A stretch of DNA of 64,000 nucleotides from Streptomyces griseus. Its GTDB lineage: Bacteria > Actinomycetota > Actinomycetes > Streptomycetales > Streptomycetaceae. Position numbers and translations under genes: made by a program. A model generated the notes under the pieces. That model saw nothing but the letters and a program-made list of their open reading frames with translations. It had not been told where the DNA came from and ran no database searches. Shown in pieces: positions 18,006 through 27,120 of this stretch (position 1 is the stretch's first letter; each line of letters begins with the position of its first letter). The stretch is taken from positions 62,001 through 126,000 of the forward strand of contig NZ_UAVD01000012.1 of NCBI RefSeq assembly GCF_900460065.1, written 5' to 3'.

Positions 18006-18329
18006 CGGTTCGGGTTTCCTTCCCTCCCCCCGAGGGCGCGGCGGGTCGACGATCGACGATCCGCCAGTCGGGGACGATAGCGGTACGCGGTGGGGGAACG
18101 GAATGGCGCACCGGGGCCGTCCCCCGCCGGACGCGCCGCCATAAGCCGCGTCCCGACACGGATCCGGCGCGATGGGCCGCCCCGACGGCTAGGAAGCGCG
18201 CATGACAAACATCACGCGCCCACGGGCGACGGCGTGGCGCCGCTCACGCGGTCCCGCCCGGTGGTCGCGCACACGGCCCCCGGCCCACGGCCCCGGCCCT
18301 CGCGGGGGCGTGCGTCCGCCCGGTCGGTC

Positions 18330-19409
18330 CTACTGGTCCGGGCGGACCACGCCGAGGATCTTCATCGAGCCGGCGCCCGCCAGCGTGACGTTGCGGCCGG
18401 GGCGCGGGGAGTGGACGATCGTGCCGTCGCCGACGTACATCCCGACGTGGCTGGCGTCGGCGTGGTAGATGATCAGGTCGCCGGGGCGCATGTCCCGGAT
18501 GTCGATGCGCGGCAGCAGCCGCCACTGCTCCTGCGAGGTGCGCGGGATCGGGCGCTTCGCCGCCAGCCACGCCTGCGAGGTCAGCCCCGAGCAGTCGTAC
18601 GAACCGGGGCCCTCGGCCCCCCAGACGTACGGCTTCCCTATCTGCGCGGTCGCGAAGGCCACCGCGGCCGCGCCGCCCGCGCTCGCCTCGCCGCCGACGT
18701 CCTTGACGGCGCCGGAGGAGAGCCAGGCGGTCTGCGCCTTGTCCGCCGCGTCCCGCTCCAACTGGCGGAGCCGGTCGCGCTCCTTCTCCTCCAACTGCGC
18801 TTCGAGCTTCTCCGCCGCCTTGATCTGGGCGTTGATCTTCTTCTTGGCCTTGGCCTGCTTGACCCGGGTCGTCTCCAGCTTCTCCCAGTTGGCGCTGGCG
18901 TCCTGGGTGTACGTCTCCAGGTCCTGCTGGGTCTGCGTCAGATCGGCCAGCAGCGACGTGGAGGCCTGCTGGCTCTGGCGGACCTTGTTGAGCCCGTCCA
19001 GGAACAGCTTCGGGTCGTTGCTCAGGGCCAGCTGGGCGCCGGGCGGCAGGCCGCCGTTGCGGTACTGCTCGCGGGCCTGGGCCCCGGCCTGGTCCTTCAG
19101 GGCGGCGATGCGCGCCTGCCCTTCGACGATCGCCCTGGCCAGCTTCACGATCTCGCCGGACTGCTTCTTCGTCTGCTCCTCGGCGAGGTTGTACGCGTCC
19201 GTCGCCGCGCCCGCCTTCCGGTACAGCGTGTCGATCTGATCGCGGACCTTCTCCAGGTCCGCGGTGGACAGGGGCGGCCCGCCGGCGGAGGCGGCGGGGG
19301 AGGGCGAGGGCTCCGGAACCGGGGCGGCCACGGCCTGGCCCGTGGACGTCAGCAGGGCCAGCGCACAGACCAGCGTGATGGCGGCAGTGGCGCAGTGGCG
19401 TCGGTTCAC
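18330..19409 (-). CDS. secreted NlpC/P60 peptidoglycan endopeptidase (RipA-like)
   Basis: A 359-residue protein. It has a signal peptide (residues 1-29, cleavage near QAVAA-AP), a coiled coil at about residues 48-235 and an NlpC/P60 domain at residues 245-359. The catalytic Cys is in YDCSGLTSQAW and the His in DASHVGMYVGDG. It cleaves D-Glu-mDAP bonds in cell-wall peptides; the coiled coil usually restrains or recruits the enzyme. GTG at 19409 follows CGGAGGGGGAG. The upstream 290 bases include an inverted repeat TTAC-TGACG-GTAA near 19483-19495 but no c-di-AMP riboswitch that I can recognise. Confidence 0.9.
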   Translation of the reverse strand: MNRRHCATAAITLVCALALLTSTGQAVAAPVPEPSPSPAASAGGPPLSTADLEKVRDQIDTLYRKAGAATDAYNLAEEQTKKQSGEIVKLARAIVEGQARIAALKDQAGAQAREQYRNGGLPPGAQLALSNDPKLFLDGLNKVRQSQQASTSLLADLTQTQQDLETYTQDASANWEKLETTRVKQAKAKKKINAQIKAAEKLEAQLEEKERDRLRQLERDAADKAQTAWLSSGAVKDVGGEASAGGAAAVAFATAQIGKPYVWGAEGPGSYDCSGLTSQAWLAAKRPIPRTSQEQWRLLPRIDIRDMRPGDLIIYHADASHVGMYVGDGTIVHSPRPGRNVTLAGAGSMKILGVVRPDQ

Positions 19410-19699
19410 GAGCTCCCCCTCCGGGTGTTACTCCGGGCCCGCCTCCGGACGAAGGCGACAACGAAACATCTGATTTACCGTCAGTAACTTCTGAGCGACG
19501 TCGCGATCGTGCCATGTCGTCCGGTAAAGCAACAGAGGCTGACGGTACCTGACGCGTCACATACCGCCCCCGCAGGGCTACTTCGCCATGAATCCCCCGG
19601 CCCGCGCGGCTCGCGCTCCGCACCGTCTCCCCCTACGGGGACGAACGGTGCCCCGGCGGCGTTCCCGGAGGGAGGAACTCCGCCCTTCCGGGCCGGGTC

Positions 19700-20485
19700 T
19701 CAGTGGCCGTTGGGCCGCAGCGCGTCCCACGGCACCGTGATCTCGCCCTGCCGCCACCGCCGTACCCCGTCCGCCACCGGCCAGTCGGCCGACACCGCCC
19801 GCACCGCGGCGATCCAGCGCTGCCGCGCGCCGAGCGAGGCGTACGGGGAGGCCGTCGCCCAGGCCCGGTCGAAGTCCCGCAGGAACGCGTGGACCGGCTC
19901 CCCCGGCACATTGCGGTGGATCAGGGCCTTCGGCAGGCGTTCCGCGAGGTCCGAGGGGCGCTCCAGCGAGCCGAGCCGGGTCGCGAAGGTGACCGTGCGC
20001 GGCCCCTCGGGCCCCAGCGCCACCCAGACGTGCCGGCGCCCGATCTCGTCGCAGGTCCCCTCCACCAGGAGTCCGTCCGGGGCCAGGCGGGCGCGGAGCC
20101 TCGCCCAGACCTCGGCGACCCGGTCCTCGTCGTACTGGCGCAGCACGTTCGCCGCCCGGATGAGCAGCGGCGGGGTGTCCAGCGGCACCTCGAAGCCGCC
20201 GTGCACGAAGGTGAGGCCCTCGCGGGCGTACGGCTGCGCGTCGGCGACCCGCTCCGGATCGATCTCGATGCCCGCCACCGCGGTGCGCGGCTCGGCGGTG
20301 CGCAGCCGGTCCAGCAGCTCCACCGCCGTCCAGGGGGCCGCCCCGTACCCGAGGTCGACGGCCACCGGCGCATCGGCGCGGCGCAGGGCGGGGCCCTGCG
20401 CGTCGGCGATCCAGCGGTCCATGCGGCGCAGCCGGTTCGGGTGGGTGGTCCCGCGGGTGGCGGTGCCGATGGGGCGCTGGCGCAT
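19700..20485 (-). CDS. class I SAM-dependent methyltransferase
   Basis: A 261-residue protein with a SAM-binding motif I of the form VDLGYGAAPWTAVELLDRL (residues 43-61), the acidic motif GIEIDPERV and a carboxy-terminal substrate region. The motif is unusual in having D-L-G-Y-G rather than D-x-G-x-G. The substrate is unknown. It is divergent from mshA with 190 bases between; this arrangement is common in Streptomyces, but a link to mycothiol is not established. Confidence 0.78.
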   Translation of the reverse strand: MRQRPIGTATRGTTHPNRLRRMDRWIADAQGPALRRADAPVAVDLGYGAAPWTAVELLDRLRTAEPRTAVAGIEIDPERVADAQPYAREGLTFVHGGFEVPLDTPPLLIRAANVLRQYDEDRVAEVWARLRARLAPDGLLVEGTCDEIGRRHVWVALGPEGPRTVTFATRLGSLERPSDLAERLPKALIHRNVPGEPVHAFLRDFDRAWATASPYASLGARQRWIAAVRAVSADWPVADGVRRWRQGEITVPWDALRPNGH

Positions 20486-20584
20486 GGGTCGAGCCTAAGG
20501 GCTGTCCGGGGACCGGCGGCCGGCCGGACGCCCCGCCGGCCGCCGCGAGCCGCCCCGCCAGGCAACGTAATGATTTGGCAAAGT

Positions 20585-20611
20585 GGAAATGAAAGGTGGG
20601 ATTCCACTGTT
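20585..20611 (+). promoter_or_regulatory. sigma-R type promoter of mshA
   Basis: GGAAA (20585-20589) and GTT (20609-20611) separated by 19 bases match the disulfide-stress sigma-R consensus GGAAT-N18/19-GTT with one mismatch. The site lies 65 bases before the mshA start. mshA is a known sigma-R regulon member in S. coelicolor, so thiol-stress induction is likely here too. Confidence 0.75.
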
Positions 20612-20675
20612 CTCGCCCTTCGGAGGAGCCCCGTGCCCTCCGGTCAGCATGCCCCGATCGAGGAGGACCGACGAG

Positions 20676-22067
20676 GTGAGCCAGTACGTCTCCCGGCTCG
20701 GCTCCACCCGCACGGCCGCGCGCCTCAGGTTCCCCGGAGGCTTCTCCGGGGCCTCCCGCAAGCCGCGCCGCGTCGCGATGCTCTCCGTGCACACGTCCCC
20801 GCTCCATCAGCCCGGCACGGGCGACGCGGGCGGGATGAACGTCTACATCGTCGAACTGGCCAAGCGCCTCGCCGCGATCAACATCGAGGTCGAGATATTC
20901 ACCCGGGCCACCACCGGCTCGCTGGCGCCGACGGTCGAGCTGGCGCCCGGCGTCCTCGTCCGGCACGTCGACGCCGGCCCGTACGAGGGTCTCGCCAAGG
21001 AGGAGCTGCCGGCCCAGCTCTGCGCCTTCACGCACGGCGTGATGCAGGCCTGGGCCGGTCAGCGCCCCGGCTACTACGACCTCGTGCACTCCCACTACTG
21101 GCTCTCCGGCCAGGTCGGCTGGCTCGCCGCCCAGCGCTGGGGCGTCCCGCTCGTGCACGCCATGCACACCATGGCCAAGGTCAAGAACGCCGCGCTCGCC
21201 GAGGGCGACACCCCCGAGCCCGCCGCCCGGGTCATCGGAGAGACCCAGATCGTGAACGCCTCCGACCGGCTGATCGCCAACACCGCCGAGGAGGCCGACG
21301 AGCTCGTCCGCTTCTACGACGCGGACCCGGCCGCGGTCGCCGTCGTGCACCCCGGCGTCAACCTGGACCGCTTCCGCCCCTTCCCCCAGGGCTCCGACGA
21401 GCTCCGTCCGGGCAACGCCCCGTCCGGCCGCGCCGCCGCGCGGGCCCGGCTCGGGCTGCCGCAGGACGCGCTGATCCCCCTCTTCGCGGGCCGTATCCAG
21501 CCGCTGAAGGCCCCGGACGTGCTGCTGCGCGCCGTGGCGGTGCTCCTGGACCGCGACCCGTCCCTGCGCTCGCGCATCGTCGTGCCGGTGGTCGGCGGCC
21601 CGAGCGGCAGCGGGCTCGCCAAGCCCGAGGGGCTCCAGAAACTGGCCGCCCGCCTCGGCATCGCCGATGTCGTCCGGTTCCATCCGCCGGTCGGCCAGGA
21701 ACGGCTCGCCGACTGGTTCCGTGCCGCGTCGGTGCTGGTCATGCCCTCGTACAGCGAGTCCTTCGGGCTGGTGGCCATAGAGGCCCAGGCGACCGGCACC
21801 CCCGTGGTCGCCGCGGCCGTGGGCGGGCTGCCGGTGGCCGTGCGCGACGGAGTCGGCGGCTTCCTGGTGCAGGGCCACGAGCCGGAGGCGTACGCCCGCG
21901 CGCTCGGGCGGTTCGCGGACGCGCCGGAGCTGGTCGAGCGGATGGGGGCGGCCGCCGCGGCGCACGCCCAGTCGTTCGGCTGGGACACGGCCGCCTCGGC
22001 GACCGCCGACGTGTACACGGCCGCGCTCAGCGACCACCGCCGCCGGGCGCGGGCGCACCACGGCTGA
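20676..22067 (+). CDS. mshA: D-inositol-3-phosphate glycosyltransferase, mycothiol biosynthesis
   Basis: A 463-residue GT4-family enzyme that transfers GlcNAc from UDP-GlcNAc to 1L-myo-inositol-1-phosphate, the first step of mycothiol synthesis. Visible blocks are [20 protein letters not shown], the acceptor loop [12 protein letters not shown], the nucleotide-binding [13 protein letters not shown] and the E-x7-E motif [12 protein letters not shown] at 20676 (protein start VSQYVSRLG) is chosen because it matches the S. coelicolor protein and has AGGAGG nine bases upstream. Compared with that enzyme, a short insert ([11 protein letters not shown]) follows the N-terminus. It is followed by a YbjN gene, as in mycobacteria. 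Confidence 0.96.
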   Translation: MSQYVSRLGSTRTAARLRFPGGFSGASRKPRRVAMLSVHTSPLHQPGTGDAGGMNVYIVELAKRLAAINIEVEIFTRATTGSLAPTVELAPGVLVRHVDAGPYEGLAKEELPAQLCAFTHGVMQAWAGQRPGYYDLVHSHYWLSGQVGWLAAQRWGVPLVHAMHTMAKVKNAALAEGDTPEPAARVIGETQIVNASDRLIANTAEEADELVRFYDADPAAVAVVHPGVNLDRFRPFPQGSDELRPGNAPSGRAAARARLGLPQDALIPLFAGRIQPLKAPDVLLRAVAVLLDRDPSLRSRIVVPVVGGPSGSGLAKPEGLQKLAARLGIADVVRFHPPVGQERLADWFRAASVLVMPSYSESFGLVAIEAQATGTPVVAAAVGGLPVAVRDGVGGFLVQGHEPEAYARALGRFADAPELVERMGAAAAAHAQSFGWDTAASATADVYTAALSDHRRRARAHHG

Positions 22068-22109
22068 GCCCGACCCGTGCGTCCCGCCGTCCTGCCGTAG
22101 GCTCGCAGC

Positions 22110-22622
22110 ATGGCTGACGTACCGGACGAGACCGCAGCGGCGCAGGTCATCGAGGCGACGCTGAACGATGCCGGGCTCGCATGGGAGAGCCCGGGGCGCG
22201 GCAACTACGTCGTGACGCTGCCCGGCACCCGCAAGCTGTCGACGACCTGTTCGCTGATCGTCGGCAAGCACTCGCTCTCCCTCAACGCGTTCGTCGTCCG
22301 CCACCCGGACGAGAACGACGCCGACGTGCACCGCTGGCTGCTGGAGCGCAACCTCCGCCTGTTCGGCGTGAGTTACGCGATCGACTCGCTCGGAGACGTC
22401 TACCTGGTCGGCAAGCTGCCGCTGGCGGTGGTCACCCCCGAGGAGCTGGACCGGCTGCTCGGCGTGGTGCTCGAAGCGGCGGACGGGGCGTTCAACACCC
22501 TCCTGGAGCTCGGTTTCGCGCGTTCGATCCGCAAGGAGTACGCGTGGCGGGTGGCGCGCGGCGAGTCCACCCGGAATCTGGACGCGTTCCGTCATCTGAC
22601 CCGGCGTCCGTCCGACGGCTGA
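22110..22622 (+). CDS. YbjN domain protein
   Basis: A 170-residue protein of the YbjN/type III secretion chaperone-like fold, orthologous by position to Rv0487 (mshA neighbour). It shows the typical alternating strands and helices, including TTCSLIVGKHSLSLNAFVVR and a WLLERNLRLFGVSYAID block. Function unknown; no membrane or signal segments. TAGGCT at 22098-22103 lies six bases before the ATG, so it may have its own leaderless promoter in addition to read-through from mshA. Confidence 0.85.
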   Translation: MADVPDETAAAQVIEATLNDAGLAWESPGRGNYVVTLPGTRKLSTTCSLIVGKHSLSLNAFVVRHPDENDADVHRWLLERNLRLFGVSYAIDSLGDVYLVGKLPLAVVTPEELDRLLGVVLEAADGAFNTLLELGFARSIRKEYAWRVARGESTRNLDAFRHLTRRPSDG

Positions 22623-22676
22623 CGGACCCGTTGCGGTGCCTCCTCCCGGGGCGCCGGGTGGCGGCGGACGCGCCGG

Positions 22677-23711
22677 TCAGTCCCCGCCGCCCCGGACGGC
22701 GTCCAGGGCGGCGACGAGCCGAGGCGCGACCGACTCCCGGGTCTCCTCGGCGGCTTCGGGCCCGACCGCGCGGGGCACGGTCTCGACCAGCATGATCAGG
22801 TAGAGGTAGCTCCGGTACAGCGCGTAGCGGATCCGCAGCGAGTCCGTGAACTCCACCGCCCCGCCGGCGGACCGCGCGTACCCGTCCAGGAAGTCCCGGT
22901 CCCGCTCGATGTCCCCGAAGAGGGCGAGGGAGACGAAGTCGGCCACCGGGTCGCCCCAGAACATCCGCTCCCCGTCGACGATCCCGCCGATGGTGCGCGC
23001 GCCGGGATCCCCGGTGACCAGCAGGTTTCCCGGCCAGAGGTCGAAGTGGACCAGGGCGGGCCGGGTGACGTCGTCCAGGACGCCGGACGCCCCCGCCAGC
23101 ACCGTACGGATGTGCCCGACGGAGTACGGGAGGCGGGCCCGGTAGGTCTCGGCGTCGGCGAGCACGGCCTCCGTCATCGCGGTGAACGCGGCACGCCAGG
23201 TGGGGGCGAGCGGCCCGAACGGCTCGGCGGGATAGCCGAACCCGGAGCCGGTCACGGTGTGCAACCGGCCCACGAGGCGGCCGAGTTCGGCGCGCAGCCG
23301 CCGCCCGTCTCCGGCGCCCGCCGCCCCGCCGGCCCCGGTCGCGACGCCCGTCCCGACCCCGGCCTCGTGCCAGGGGCGGCCGGGGCGGGCGGTCATCACC
23401 AGGTAGGCCCCGGTGGGCGCGGCCGGGTCCGGTTCGCTGCGGACGACCCGGGGGACGGCCGGCCCGCCGGCCTGTGCGGCGGCGGTGTAGAACGCGACCT
23501 CGTTGACGAGGAGGTCCCGTTCGTACCGCAGGGCGGTGGCGTGCGGCGGTGGCGTCTTGACCACCCAGTCGCGCCCGTCGGTGAGCGTGACCCGGGTGAC
23601 GGTGTTGTAGGTGCCGCCGGTGAGGGTGGTGCGCGAGGCGATATCGCGTTCGCCGACGCCGAGGGCGTCGAGGACGCGGGCGAGCGGCGTGACGGGGGCC
23701 TGGCCGGACAT
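22677..23711 (-). CDS. phosphotransferase / fructosamine-kinase-like protein
   Basis: A 344-residue kinase-fold protein. The ATP-binding region includes TGGTYNTVTRVTLTDGRDWVVKT (invariant Lys in VVK), the catalytic loop is ALVHFDLWPGNLLV (H-x-D-x4-N), and the metal site is IVDGERMFWGDPVADF. It resembles aminoglycoside phosphotransferases and fructosamine-3-kinases. The acceptor is unknown. ATG at 23711 is chosen because the N-terminal TPLARVLDALGVGERDI then aligns with the family; an in-frame upstream start at 23783 adds 24 low-complexity residues. Confidence 0.82.
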   Translation of the reverse strand: MSGQAPVTPLARVLDALGVGERDIASRTTLTGGTYNTVTRVTLTDGRDWVVKTPPPHATALRYERDLLVNEVAFYTAAAQAGGPAVPRVVRSEPDPAAPTGAYLVMTARPGRPWHEAGVGTGVATGAGGAAGAGDGRRLRAELGRLVGRLHTVTGSGFGYPAEPFGPLAPTWRAAFTAMTEAVLADAETYRARLPYSVGHIRTVLAGASGVLDDVTRPALVHFDLWPGNLLVTGDPGARTIGGIVDGERMFWGDPVADFVSLALFGDIERDRDFLDGYARSAGGAVEFTDSLRIRYALYRSYLYLIMLVETVPRAVGPEAAEETRESVAPRLVAALDAVRGGGD

Positions 23712-23954
23712 AAGGGGTGACGCCCTTCCTGCGGCTGGATTGCGGGGGCGGGGTTGTACGGCGGTGTCGCACAGTGCGTTCACAGGATGATCACAGCGGA
23801 ATCACGATCACCGGAGGGTGCCACGGGACCGGTCATCGCTCACAGGTTCGATCGTAAGGTGTGGATCACTGCGACGGCCCGTCCCGGACCGAGCCGAAGT
23901 GCCCGACGGGACAGGCCGGTTGCTTCCGAACCGGAGAATGCGGGAAGTAGAACC

Positions 23955-24761
23955 ATGCACGCCACTGCCGTACGCCGTACCGCCCTCGCCGCCGCCGCGG
24001 CAGCCCTCGCCCTGCTGGCCACCGCCTGCGGCGGCACGTCGGACGCCACGAAGGACGGGAAGGACGACAAGGGCGCCGCGAGCGGCGGAAGTTCGGACCG
24101 GAAGACCCCCGCCAAGGCGCTCACCGCCGCCGAGCTGGAGAAGGCCACCCTCGCCCAGGGCGACGTGCAGGGCCGCAAGGTCACCAAGGCCGGCCCCGCC
24201 GACGAGGTCCCGGCGGACGGCGTCAAGGTCGACAAGGAAGGCTGTCTGCCGGTCGCCCACGCCATGTTCGGGGTGGCGCAGAAGGGCTCGGTGGCCACCA
24301 CCAAGCGCAAGGTGATCGACGAGCCGAAGGCCGACGGCAAGAAGAAGTCGCTGGAGGACATGGCGGAAGGCGAAGCCGGGGAGGCGCTCATGGAGGCCTT
24401 CGACCTGACGTCCACCTTCGTCGCACTGCACTCCTACGAGGGGACGGCGGGCCCGGACGCGTTCGCCGCGCTGGAGAAGGCCGCCGCGGACTGTGCGGGC
24501 GGCTTCACCGCCACGGTCGCGGGAACGCCGACGAAGGTCGCCTCGATCAGCGAGGAGAAGGTCACCGGCGGCGACGAGGCCGCGGCCTGGACGGTCACCT
24601 CCGAGGACGACGGCGACACCGCACCGTTCAAGCTGGTCGCGCTGCGCAAGGAGGCCACCGTGGCGACGTTCTTCTCGTTCAACCTCGCCGCCGCGGGCGG
24701 CGACGTGAAGTTCGACGTGCCGACGGAGGTCGTGGCGGCGCAGGACGAGAAGCTCGCCTGA
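23955..24761 (+). CDS. secreted lipoprotein of unknown function
   Basis: A 268-residue protein with a lipoprotein signal (LALLATAC, lipobox Cys at residue 25) and a charged Lys/Asp/Ser linker. The mature part has two conserved-looking cysteines (CLPVAHAMF and DCAGGF), which may form a disulfide. No enzyme motif is visible. It should be anchored on the outer face of the membrane. A -10-like TAAGGT is at 23855-23860, giving a leader of about 90 bases. I do not recognise a named family. Confidence 0.8.
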   Translation: MHATAVRRTALAAAAAALALLATACGGTSDATKDGKDDKGAASGGSSDRKTPAKALTAAELEKATLAQGDVQGRKVTKAGPADEVPADGVKVDKEGCLPVAHAMFGVAQKGSVATTKRKVIDEPKADGKKKSLEDMAEGEAGEALMEAFDLTSTFVALHSYEGTAGPDAFAALEKAAADCAGGFTATVAGTPTKVASISEEKVTGGDEAAAWTVTSEDDGDTAPFKLVALRKEATVATFFSFNLAAAGGDVKFDVPTEVVAAQDEKLA

Positions 24762-24806
24762 CGTACGGACCCCGCGCCCCTGCCTTCGCCGCCCGCCCCC
24801 GGGCGG

Positions 24807-25049
24807 TCAGGGCAGGGGAACGAGGCGGACGACGGTGACGGTCAGCACGGACCGGGAGACGTAGTAGAGGACGATGGCCCCGGCGACGGTCGCCTCCCGC
24901 CGGTCCCATTCGCTCTTGACGGCGGACGAGGCGTGGCCGTACGGCTCCTCGCCCAGGGTGCGGGCCATCTCGTCCCGGAAGGCCTCACCACCGCGCATCT
25001 TGGCCAGGGTGTCGTCGGCGGGCGGCGCGTAGGAGATACGGAAGCTCAA
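24807..25049 (-). CDS. RelE/ParE-like small protein, possible toxin
   Basis: An 80-residue basic protein ending in a beta-rich segment (IVLYYVSRSVLTVTVVRLVPL) like the C-terminal strands of RelE/ParE toxins, with RRE and SRSV positions where catalytic or binding basic residues usually lie. The start is TTG at 25049 sharing TTGA with the stop of the preceding gene. That tight coupling to an acidic partner is the main argument for a type II toxin-antitoxin pair. Sequence similarity alone is weak. Confidence 0.6.
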   Translation of the reverse strand: MSFRISYAPPADDTLAKMRGGEAFRDEMARTLGEEPYGHASSAVKSEWDRREATVAGAIVLYYVSRSVLTVTVVRLVPLP

Positions 25050-25294
25050 GCGACGCTCCGCCTCTCGGCCTCGTCCTGCGCCAGCCGGTCCAGGATCTTC
25101 TCGGCCTCGGGGTCGGGCACGGCCTCCAGCATCCAGTGCCGCATGACGGCCTGGATCTCGTGCACCCCGGCCTCGTTGATCGCGAGATCGAACTCCTCGC
25201 GTCTCTCGTCGGGCAGCGCGGCGCGAATGTCCGGGATGCTGTTGGGGACCTCCACCTCGGCACCGCCGACGAAGGTCTTCAGAGACTCACCCAT
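25046..25294 (-). CDS. small acidic protein, possible antitoxin
   Basis: An 82-residue acidic helical protein (start MGESLKTFVGGAEVEVPN) translated just before the RelE-like gene, with the two open reading frames overlapping by four bases (TTGA). GGGAGA precedes its ATG at 25294. Its order, size and charge fit an antitoxin, but I see no clear DNA-binding motif such as RHH or AbrB; the helix pair at residues 25-60 may be the partner-binding part. Confidence 0.6.
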   Translation of the reverse strand: MGESLKTFVGGAEVEVPNSIPDIRAALPDERREEFDLAINEAGVHEIQAVMRHWMLEAVPDPEAEKILDRLAQDEAERRSVA

Positions 25295-25431
25295 GATCGC
25301 TCTCCCCGATCTCCTTGCCCTGGAAGCACACGGACGGCATGGGCCCACCGTAGTGCGTACGAGGGGCACTTCGGCCGGTCCGAGGGGGTCACGGATCGGG
25401 CACGGAACGGGTGGCCGCGAAGCGGGACGAC

Positions 25432-25923
25432 TCAGCCGGCGCTGTCCGGCGCCACCGCCGCCGGGGCCGCCGTCGCGGAGAACTCCGGCGACACCGCCGG
25501 GACTTCGGACGGCACCGCCGCGGGGTCCGCCGCCGGCTCCCGGCCGAGCCGCTCCGCGACCCGGTCGCGCAGGATCGCGTACTCCTCGTGGAGCCGCCGC
25601 CACGCGCCGACGGGCGGCCTGACCACGACGTCCCCCCCGACGACGGTCTCCTCCGGCCCGAACTGCTCCCGGGTCAGGTCGATCTCCACGCCCGGGCCCA
25701 GGCGGTTCCACCAGTGGAAGTCGGTGCGCACCCCGCCGACATGGACCTCGCCCCGGATCAGCTCCCCGCCGAGCAGGTCGTTGAGCACCATGGCGGTCAC
25801 CCCGCACTGGTCCCGTGCCGGATTGTCCGGCGTCCAGCGGTCCCGGTACTCCGGGGTGCAGGTCTCTGCGCCCCAACTGCCGCGGATCGCCTGTTCGATG
25901 TCGGAGAGCAGATAGGTCGCCAT
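25432..25923 (-). CDS. YunG family protein
   Basis: A 163-residue protein with the YunG-family pattern: SWGAETCTPEYRDRWTPDNPARDQCGVTAMVLNDLLGG, in which the Cys of DQCGVTA, the later HWWNRL and the aspartate of EIDLTREQF recall a transglutaminase/papain-like Cys-His-Asp arrangement. Biochemical activity is not known. ATG 25923 (MATYLLSD) is preferred; ATG 25932 is possible. The C-terminal 35 residues are Ala/Pro-rich. The 137 bases to the antitoxin-like gene contain nothing recognisable. Confidence 0.72.
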   Translation of the reverse strand: MATYLLSDIEQAIRGSWGAETCTPEYRDRWTPDNPARDQCGVTAMVLNDLLGGELIRGEVHVGGVRTDFHWWNRLGPGVEIDLTREQFGPEETVVGGDVVVRPPVGAWRRLHEEYAILRDRVAERLGREPAADPAAVPSEVPAVSPEFSATAAPAAVAPDSAG

Positions 25924-25975
25924 GGCGACCATGGTGGCAGGGGGCACCGACAGCGGGCCCCGCCGACCGTGCGCG

Positions 25976-26179
25976 TCAGCGGCCGGCTGCCGAGCGGCGG
26001 TCGCGAGCCCGCCTGAACAGCACAAAGCCCAGGTGCAGCGCGGCAGCGGCGGCGGAGACACCGGCCAGTACCCGCACATAGGGCTCGTTTCCGGAGCTGG
26101 CCGCTGCCCAGAGCGCCACGGCCCCGAGGAACGCCGTGTACCCGGGGGTGTCCAGGTACGACCGCTTCTTGTCCGCCAC
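25976..26179 (-). CDS. small two-helix membrane protein, 67 aa
   Basis: GTG at 26179 starts VADKKRSYLDTPGYTAFLG, followed by two hydrophobic helices (AFLGAVALWAAA and VLAGVSAAAAALHLGFVLF) and an Arg-rich end. The longer frame upstream lacks membrane character, so the GTG is preferred. Function unknown. It is divergent from the methyltransferase gene. Confidence 0.65.
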   Translation of the reverse strand: MADKKRSYLDTPGYTAFLGAVALWAAASSGNEPYVRVLAGVSAAAAALHLGFVLFRRARDRRSAAGR

Positions 26180-26324
26180 CCCGGCCCCCGTCCCGTCGTC
26201 GAGCCTCCAGTGTCGCACTCCGGGTCCCGCGGCACCGGGGCGGCAGCCGGGCACCCGAGCGGAGGGCCCGGACCGCGGGCAATTGCGTCGACAGGTCCCC
26301 GGCCGCCCGGCACAGTGGTCCCTC

Positions 26325-27068
26325 GTGACGAGCAGCGAACTGTGGAGCCGAGAGACCGCCGACCGCTACGACGGGGAGGAGGCCGAGAACTCCTCGCCCG
26401 CCGCCCTCGAACCGACCCTCGCCTTCCTCGCCGGACTCGCCGGAGAGGGCCGCGCCCTGGAGTTCGCCATCGGGACCGGACGCGTGGGCGTACCGCTCCG
26501 GGCGCGCGGTGTGCCGGTGGCGGGCATCGAACTGTCCGAACCGATGGCGGCGGTGCTCCGCCGCAAGGCCGGCGCGGACACCCTCCCGGTGACCATCGGG
26601 GACATGGCCACCACCGTCGTCCCCGGCGAGTTCACCCTGGTCTACCTCGTCTACAACACCATCTCGAACCTGCTCACCCAGGACGAGCAGGTCGAGTGCT
26701 TCCGCAACGCGGCCCGCCACCTCGCGCCCGGCGGCCGGTTCGTCATCGAGCTGGCCGTGCCACCGCTGCGGTTCCTGCCGCCGGGCCAGGTCGCGGTGCC
26801 GTTCGACGTGTCCGACCGGCACCTCGGCTTCGACACCTTCGACCTGGCCGAGCAGATGCTCGTCTCGCACCACTTCACCCGCGACGGCGACGACGGACGC
26901 TACCGCCGCGGAAGCTCACGCCACCGGTACGCGTGGCCGGCGGAGCTCGACCTGATGGCCCGCATCGCCGGCCTGAAGCTGGAACGGCGCGTGGCGGACT
27001 GGCACGGGGCGCCGTTCACCGACGACGCGGAACAGCACATCTCGGTCTGGCGCAAGCCGGTGACCTGA
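26325..27068 (+). CDS. class I SAM-dependent methyltransferase
   Basis: A 247-residue methyltransferase. Motif I is ALEFAIGTGRVGVPL (E-F-A-I-G-T-G-R), followed by the acidic GIELSEPMAAVLRRK, motif post-II IGDMATT and the FTLVYLVYNTISNLL strand. The start GTG at 26325 gives ETADRYDGEEAEN, the usual N-terminus of this small-molecule methyltransferase group. The substrate is unknown. CACAGT at 26311-26316 is a weak -10 candidate; a leaderless transcript is possible. Confidence 0.85.
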   Translation: MTSSELWSRETADRYDGEEAENSSPAALEPTLAFLAGLAGEGRALEFAIGTGRVGVPLRARGVPVAGIELSEPMAAVLRRKAGADTLPVTIGDMATTVVPGEFTLVYLVYNTISNLLTQDEQVECFRNAARHLAPGGRFVIELAVPPLRFLPPGQVAVPFDVSDRHLGFDTFDLAEQMLVSHHFTRDGDDGRYRRGSSRHRYAWPAELDLMARIAGLKLERRVADWHGAPFTDDAEQHISVWRKPVT

Positions 27069-27120
27069 CGCGGTGGAGCCCGGAGCCTCCCGTCCGCGGG
27101 GCACCCCGTAGCATGATCCG

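Noticed and set aside
18202..18468. 88-codon plus-strand frame starting MTNITRPRA
   Set aside because: It runs into the C-terminal coding part of the NlpC/P60 gene on the other strand and shows no motif.
19410..19560. c-di-AMP (ydaO-type) riboswitch before the NlpC/P60 gene
   Set aside because: Such leaders are common before cell-wall hydrolase genes in Streptomyces, but the conserved core motifs are not found in this short leader.
19578..22595. Very long minus-strand open frame (over 1000 codons) across the methyltransferase and mshA
   Set aside because: It lies opposite mshA and has no domain; long antisense frames are a by-product of GC-rich third positions.
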